Shown here in pieces: positions 39,700 through 47,560 of a stretch of 64,000 nucleotides of DNA. A program made the translations under genes and the position numbers. Each line of letters starts with the position of its first letter. The stretch's first letter is position 1. Source of the DNA: Monoplex corrugatus (taxonomy: Eukaryota; Mollusca; Gastropoda; Littorinimorpha; Ranellidae); the NCBI GenBank assembly GCA_030674185.1, contig JAPXFY010000021.1, forward strand, positions 73,573,169 through 73,637,168, read 5' to 3'. Under the pieces are notes generated by a model. It saw only the letters and a program-made list of their open reading frames with translations, was not told where the DNA came from and made no database searches.

Positions 39700-42600
39700 T
39701 GCGTGTGTGCGTGTCTGTTTCAGCACTTAGATTTGATTTTATCAAGATTCTGTGCTATATAAACATTGTAATTATTATTATTATCATCCCAAAATGTAAA
39801 TCATATATTTAAGCTACCAATAACCAAACACTGGTTAGGTCATTCTGCTGCCTTGAACTTACTACAAATTGTGAACCTAATTCAATCATCACATGAGAAC
39901 TGAAATGTTCACAAAGTTTCATACCCCTAATGCATCTGTACAGATCATCTTTCATTATTCATGAACAAATAACAGAAGAGGCAGCCTGGTTTAAGCAGGC
40001 TGTTTCCATCATATTACAATAATAAAGATTGTCTGGACTATGATGCACAAAGAGCAGGTTGTTTCTGTTATCAACTGACAATAAACAATCTAGACGTGTA
40101 GGAATCAAAAACTAAGCATCCAAGCATTGCTTCAATCACATCTGCACTTTAGCAATATAGTCATAATGATAATACAAACATGCAAGCCCATAAAACATGG
40201 TGATCTTTACTGATTTTGTCATGGTATACACTCAAAGTAAGGTCACACACTCATGATACTGGACAGATGAAATTTGATGATTAGTATGAATGTACATCTA
40301 TTGGTGTCATCAAGACAGCTGTGTAAAGGTGGATTGCTACAGGAAAGATGTATCAGACTGAACTGGATTGAACAGAACAGAACTGAACCGAATTTGTGTC
40401 AAATCATTCAAAGCTGATTGCATCTATAGACACAAATGCAAAGGAAGAAAAGAGATAGAGTTGTCATCAGAAATTAACTGGTGTAAAATAAGCATTTTTA
40501 AAACAGCGTGACGTTAGACAAAGCTTTGTGAAAACTTTTGTAATTACAAAGGAAAAGGGGTTTGAATCCCAAATACTTATGAATCCTGATCCCCTCACTC
40601 CCCCCAAATCCTGATTTCCAGAAAAATACAGCACACAACAATACAGCAAAGTCTGCAATGGCAACTCTAGGCAGTGTTCTGCAGTCTGTCTCTGTCAGTA
40701 ATGCTGACCTTTAACAAAGGAAGTAGTGGCATCATGCAGTAAAAATGTCTCTTTCCAAGTTAAAACACTACATGACAAACAAACGCTGTGATCTTATCTC
40801 TTGGCAGGAGTCTAAGACAAAAAGCAAGGTATCCATAGATAATCTGTCACTATGAGCTCGTAGAGGTGAAGATTTTTGTTACTCATCAACAAGTTGCTGC
40901 AAAAAACTGTTATAACAGGGAATTTGTTGTTACTGTTGCTGTTTTGGTGCGGGTTTTCTTTTTGTGTGCTTTTCTTTTTTTTTTTTTTTTGAATATGCAT
41001 TATTTTGTTTTGAAATTTTCACTGCTGAACATTTTTGATATATGCAAAATTCTCATTTACTTCATCTCACAACAACGTATGAAGGTGACTCTTGCCTGAC
41101 ATTTCTTACCAGTACAGGCAAGAGTTTTCTTTAATGTTGTAGTTATCGAAACTGAATGTAATGATTCTAAGACAACAATGATTCCCAAAATATAAAAGTT
41201 AAAATGCCTGTGCATTCAATTTCCAATCAGAACATGATGTTTACTGACTACTGAGTAACTGGCTCCAAAAGAGTGGAATGTGGCAGACTTTAATTAAATT
41301 AATTTAGAAGGCAAGGCTCGAACTAGTAGCTACACACTATTTAAAAATCCCCACTCTTCATGGTTAACTCTGCTTGGGATTCCAATGCACATTTAGAAAG
41401 TAGTGTGTGTTGCTGGGGGAAGGGGAGGGGTGGTAGGCAGTAAAGTGGGATAAGGTTGATGCCTTGAAATTCCACAAGTAATTACAGTTTCCTGTTCATC
41501 AAGAAGTTGATGTATGATGTACGTACATGTGGGACTGTCCCTGTGATTGGTGAATGCTGAGTAGCATAGTGGAGCCTGTGTGGAGCCTGTGGCCCACTGA
41601 ATAAAGCACCCAGCTAGGATGCAAGAAATACAGGTTTGATTCCCATTCCCAATTGCACAGGGATTCACCCACTCTCTTCCACCATCACCCTTCACAAACT
41701 TTGCTGTTGTGGTTTGGGTGTAGTTTTTGAGATGAGATGGTACACTGAGGTCTTGTATAAGCATGCATTTTGCATGTACAAGATCCCACCACAACAGAAA
41801 AGCTGTCTCTGGAAACATTCTGAAGAAAAAATCCACTTTCACAGACACAGGTAAACAAAAATACAAACAGGAGGAAAAAGAAAAATCTGCATGGCACCAT
41901 AATATAGAAATATGCTTTCCCTGAGAACGGACATGCATTTCACACAGAAAATTTCCACTGTGACAAAAAAAGTGAACCCAATCCAATCCAACATTGATCA
42001 GATACAACTGATTAATGGCAGGAAGGATGTGTGTTCGAACCCCATCAGTCATGCCAAAAACCATTGTGGGCTTTTCCACCCTAACCGCTTCCTACTCATG
42101 TTATGAGCTCAATGAAAAGACTGGGACCACATGGCGGAGTCTCATCCATTTCACGGATGACTCACTGAGGGTGTTGCTAAAATATTCTGATCAAACAGTG
42201 CCTACCTGCCTGCCTGGTTCATGCCAACATACAGTATGAAAGTACAGAGTACAATACAGCCTGGGACTGTCACGCATCTCAATCTAGATTGTAACTCCAC
42301 AGTATCTTGATCATCATCCTCATCACAGTCATCATCACACGCATCTCAATCTAGATTGTAACTCCACAGTATTTTGATCATCATCCTCATCACAGTCATC
42401 ATCACACTCATCTCAATCTAGATTGTAACTCCACAGTATTTGATCATCATCCTCATCACAGTCATCATCACACGCATCTCAATCTAGATTGTAACTCCAC
42501 AGTATTTGATCATCATCCTCATCACAGTCATCATCACACTCATCTCAATCTAGATTGTAACTCACAGTATTTGATCATCATCCTCATCACAGTCATCATC

Positions 42601-45600
42601 ACACTCATCTCAATCTAGATTGTAACTCCACAGTATCTTGATCATCATCCTCATCACAGTCATCATCACACTCATCTCAATCTAGATTGTAACTCCACAG
42701 TATCTTGATCATCATCCTCATCACAGTCATCATCACACTCATCTCAATCTAGATTGTAACTCCACAGTATCTTGATCATCATCCTCATCACAGTCATCAT
42801 CACACTCATCTCAATCTAGATTGTAACTCCACAGTATCTTGATCATCATCCTCATCACAGTCATCATCACACTCATCTCAATCTAGATTGTAACTCTACA
42901 GTATCTTGATCATCATCCTCATCACAGTCATCATCACACTCATCTCAATCTAGATTGTAACTCCACAGTATCTTGATCATCATCCTCATCACAGTCATCA
43001 TCACACTCATCTCAATCTAGATTGTAACTCCACAGTATCTTGATCATCATCCTCATCACAGTCATCATCACACTCATCTCAATCTAGATTGTAACTCCAC
43101 AGTATCTTGATCATCATCCTCATCACAGTCATCATCACACGCATCTCAATCTAGATTGTAACTCCACAGTATTTTGATCATCATCCTCATCACAGTCATC
43201 ATCACACGCATCTCAATCTAGATTGTAACTCCACAGTATTTTGATCATCATCCTCATCACAGTCATCATCACACTCATCTCAATCTAGATTGTAACTCCA
43301 CAGTATTTTGATCATCATCCTCATCACAGTCATCATCACACTCATCTCAATCTAGATTGTAACTCCACAGTATCTTGATCATCATCCTCATCACAGTCAT
43401 CATCACACTCATCTCAATCTAGATTGTAACTCCACAGTATCTTGATCATCATCCTCATCACAGTCATCATCACACTCACAGTACTGTGAAAAATTGTTCC
43501 AGATCTCTACCATTACATCAGCGTAAAAACTGTGACAGGAAAACAAAAAACAAAATACAAAGCCCCGTAATAAGCAAACATAAATTGTGGGTTTGTTGGT
43601 TTGTTGTTGTTGGTTTTTCATTACTTGAACAAAAAAGTTGCATATGCATTACAAGTTGACCAGCTCATTTGATATATATATAATATGTGAATTCTCTACT
43701 TCAAAGTAATTCTCACTGCTTACCAAAACTGGCCTATTTGCAGACAACTTAATAATGCCAGTTTAGCTGGTGATATTACTATATAGGTTGATATCGTGTT
43801 TGCTTGATGTTTAAATACTTTTTTTTAAATTAATAGTCTTTTCACTTTCAGTTTCACACAAATCGCTGCATTTCATTTTTACAGTTTGCTGTGCTTCATT
43901 TTTACAGTTTGCTGTGTAGAAGTGCGTTTCATTTTTATAGTTTGCTGTGTTTCATTTTTATAGTGTTTGTTTCATTTTTGTAGTGTTTGCTGTGTTTCAT
44001 TTTTATAGTGTTTGTTTCATTTTTGTAGTGTTTGCTGTGTTTCATTTTTATAGTGTTTGTTACTTTCATTTTTGTAGTGTTTGCTGTGTTTCATTTTTAT
44101 AGTGTTTGTTTCATTTTTGTAGTGTTTGCTGTGTTTCATTTTTATAGTGTTTGTTTCATTTTTGTAGTGTTTGCTGTGTTTCATTTTTATAGTGTTTGTT
44201 TCATTTTTGTAGTGTTTGCTGTGTTTCATTTTTATAGTGTTTGTTTCATTTTTGTAGTGTTCGATGTGTTTCATTTTTATAGTGTTTGTTTCATTTTGTA
44301 TGTTTGATGCGTTTCATTTTTATAGTGTTTGTTTCATTTTTGTAGTGTTTGATGTGTTTCATTTTTATAGTGTTTGTTACTTTCATTTTTGTAGTGTTTG
44401 CTGTGTTTCATTTTTATAGTGTTTGTTTCATTTTTGTAGTGTTTGATGCGTTTCATTTTTATAGTGTTTGTTTCATTTTTACAATGCATTGGTGTAAAGT
44501 CTGCATATTCAATCTTCAGTGGGTGTGCATGTTGGGAATTTTCAAGTTTCTATAAACCAACCACAAACAATCTTTAGCGTGCACAGCTGATATTCTGCAC
44601 ATGTATGCATGGAGGGGGTTTTGGGGCTGGCAGATCTACACACATGTTGACCTACAAAATCAGAAAAATCACTACCTTTTGCTCAACAGATGAGGTGTAA
44701 AGGCGGACCAAACAGGATCCTTCCTTTGTAGCCCGGTGTTTACACACCTGATGACTGTGTCCGTCACTCATTCACTGTCTCATTTTAATATGCCAATCAT
44801 GCTGGTCGTATCAGCTTAGCCTACTATTTGTTGTCTTTTGAACACTATACCTGTCTCATTTTAACATGCCAATCACGTTGGTCACATCAGTTTTATCTAC
44901 TGTTTGTTATCTTTTCAACACTATACCTGTCTCATTTTAACATGCCAATCACGTTGGTCACATCAGTTTTATCTACTGTTTGTTATGTTTTCAACACTAT
45001 ACCTGTCTCATTTACTATTTGTTGTCTTTTGAACACTATACCTGTCTCATTTTAACATGCCAATCACGTTGGTCACATCAGTTTTATCTACTGTTTGTTA
45101 TCTTTTCAACACTATACCTGTCTCATTTTAACATGCCAATCACGTTGGTCACATCAGTTTTATCTACTGTTTGTTATTTTCAACACTATACCTGTCTCAT
45201 TTACTATTTGTTGTCTTTTGAACACTATTCCTGTCTCATTTTATTATGCCAATCACGTTGTCACATCAGCTTAGTCTACTGTTTGTTGTCATTTCAACAC
45301 TATCTCCTTTGCACCTTTCATGATGGGTGTGACAACCAAACAGTCAGGACATCAACTTCCAGTCTGAAGGTCTAAGTTCGAAGCTGCCCGGCAATGCCTC
45401 GTAGATAAAGGGGGGGAAACTTCTGATGTATACTGTAAGTAAAGACCTGATGGATCCTGAATTCTGTCCTTCCTGTGTACATATATATGCACAACATCAA
45501 TTTCAGTTTCTCACAACAATGTCTCTGAATATGCCCGTATGGAAAACAGATCTTTGGGGAGGAGGTTGGGGGGGGGGGTGAGGGGTTGTTCTGTGTGTGT

Positions 45601-47529
45601 GTGTATGTGTGTGTGTGTTCACTGTGTGTGTGTGAGTGTGCGTGTGTACATGCGTGTGTGTAAAACAAGTATATAATGTGTATATTATACATCAATGTTT
45701 CCTTCATTTTTTAGCATTCCAATTTTTCTGAGATGCAAGGAGACGAGTGGCAGAATGGTTCAGACATTCGCCTGCCAATAACTAAATTCGAGGTTCCAGG
45801 GTTTGCTCCCTGTAAAGGCCTCAACTTTTCTCCTCAGTTTGACCGTAAAATCAAACTGAACGTCTAGTCCTTCAGAAGAGGACGAAAAACAAGTTGGACC
45901 CATGTACCTTCTCGCTGCGCACGCTTAAGATCCCACAGCAGTTGAAAATTGTGAAGAGCACAGCACTGTCCAGCTGCCTTGGCAAAAAACATGGGCACGC
46001 ATGGTGGGTGTTTTCATGTTACCATAAGCCGTATGTTTTCAGTGGGCACGCATGGTGGGTGTTTTCATGTTACCATAAGCCGTATGTTTTCAGTGGGCAT
46101 GTATGGTGGGTGTTTTCATGTTACCATAAGCCGTATGTTTTCAGTGGGCATGCATGGTGGGTGTTTTCATGTTACCATAAGCCGTATGTTTTCAGTGGGT
46201 ATGCATGGTGGGTGTTTTCATGTTGCCATAAACTGTATGTTTTCAGTGGGCACGCATGGTGGGTGTTTTCATGTTACCATAAGCCGTATGTTTTCAGTGG
46301 GTATGCATGGTGGGTGTTTTCATGTTGCCATAAACTGTATGTTTTCAGTGGGCATGCATGGTGGGTGTTTTCATGTTGCCATAAGCCGTATGTTTTCAGT
46401 GGGCACGTATGGTGGGTGTTTTCATGTTACCATAAGCCGTATGTTTTCAGTGGGCATGCATGGTGGGTGTTTTCATGTTGCCATAAACTGTATGTTTTCA
46501 GTGGGCATGCATGGTGGGTGTTTTCATGTTGCCATAAACTGTATGTTTTCAGTGGGCATGCATGGTGGGTGTTTTCATGTTACCATAAGCCGTATGTTTT
46601 CAGTGGGCACGCATGGTGGGTGTTTTCATGTTACCATAAGCTGTATGTTTTCAGTGGGCACGTATGGTGGGTGTTTTCATGTTACCATAACCCATATGTT
46701 TTCAGTGGGCACGTATGGTGGGTGTTTTCATGTTGCCATAAGTCATATGTTTTCAGTGGGCACGCATGGTGGGTGTTTTCATGTTACCATAAGCCGTATG
46801 TTTTCAGTGGGCACGCATGGTGGGTGTTTTCGTGTTGCCATAAGCCGTATGTTTTCAGTGGGCACGTATGGTGGGTGTTTTCATGTTACCATAAGCCGTA
46901 TGTTTTCAGTGGGTATGCATGGTGGGCGTTTTCGTGTTGCCATAAGCCGTATGTTTTCAGTGGGTATGCATGGTGGGTGTTTTCATGTTGCCATAAGCCG
47001 TATGTTTTCAGTGGGTATGCATGGTGGGTGTTTTCATGTTGCCCTAAGCTGTATGTTTTCAGTGGGCACGCATGGTGGGCGTTTTCGTGTTGCCATAAGC
47101 CATGTGACACTGACATGCCATGTGATACTGACATGACTATTTCAAAATATGATGTTCTGTTTGCATATATACACATAAAGCGGGTTTAGGCACCAACAGG
47201 TCTGCATGAATGCTGTTGTGGAATACATCAGAAGTTCTCAAAATTAAACCGACAGACCAATAAGCAAGAATTACAACATACTAAATCGCATCACTTTACT
47301 ATCTGTACATGATAATGTAAAGGTCTACTGCTCGCTTCAGAAATGTAGGGAGATTTTAACAACAGAATGGGACAGAAACTTTATTGACACAGCTACAGAC
47401 CTGTTCGTTTCTATAGTAAGACCTATTGGACAAAGTGAAGATAACTTTGTGTGGTACTGATACAGAGTGAACATGTGTGTGTGGGGGGTGGAGGGTGGGG
47501 GTTAAAGGATGTATTAAACAATGAATAGT

Positions 47530-47560
<31 letters not shown>

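Noticed and set aside
41393..42079. 228-codon minus-strand ORF
   Set aside because: It is the antisense of SINE copies A and C, with no domain, and the same DNA is repeated elsewhere.
42275..43478. Regular spaced repeats that could suggest a CRISPR-like array
   Set aside because: Units are head-to-tail without unique spacers, and the host is eukaryotic. The same holds for all other arrays here.
45894..47189. Plus-strand ORFs of 431 and 385 codons with a 17-residue repeat
   Set aside because: Two overlapping frames are open across the same 51-bp array, which derives from an inverted SINE segment. Not a repeat protein.
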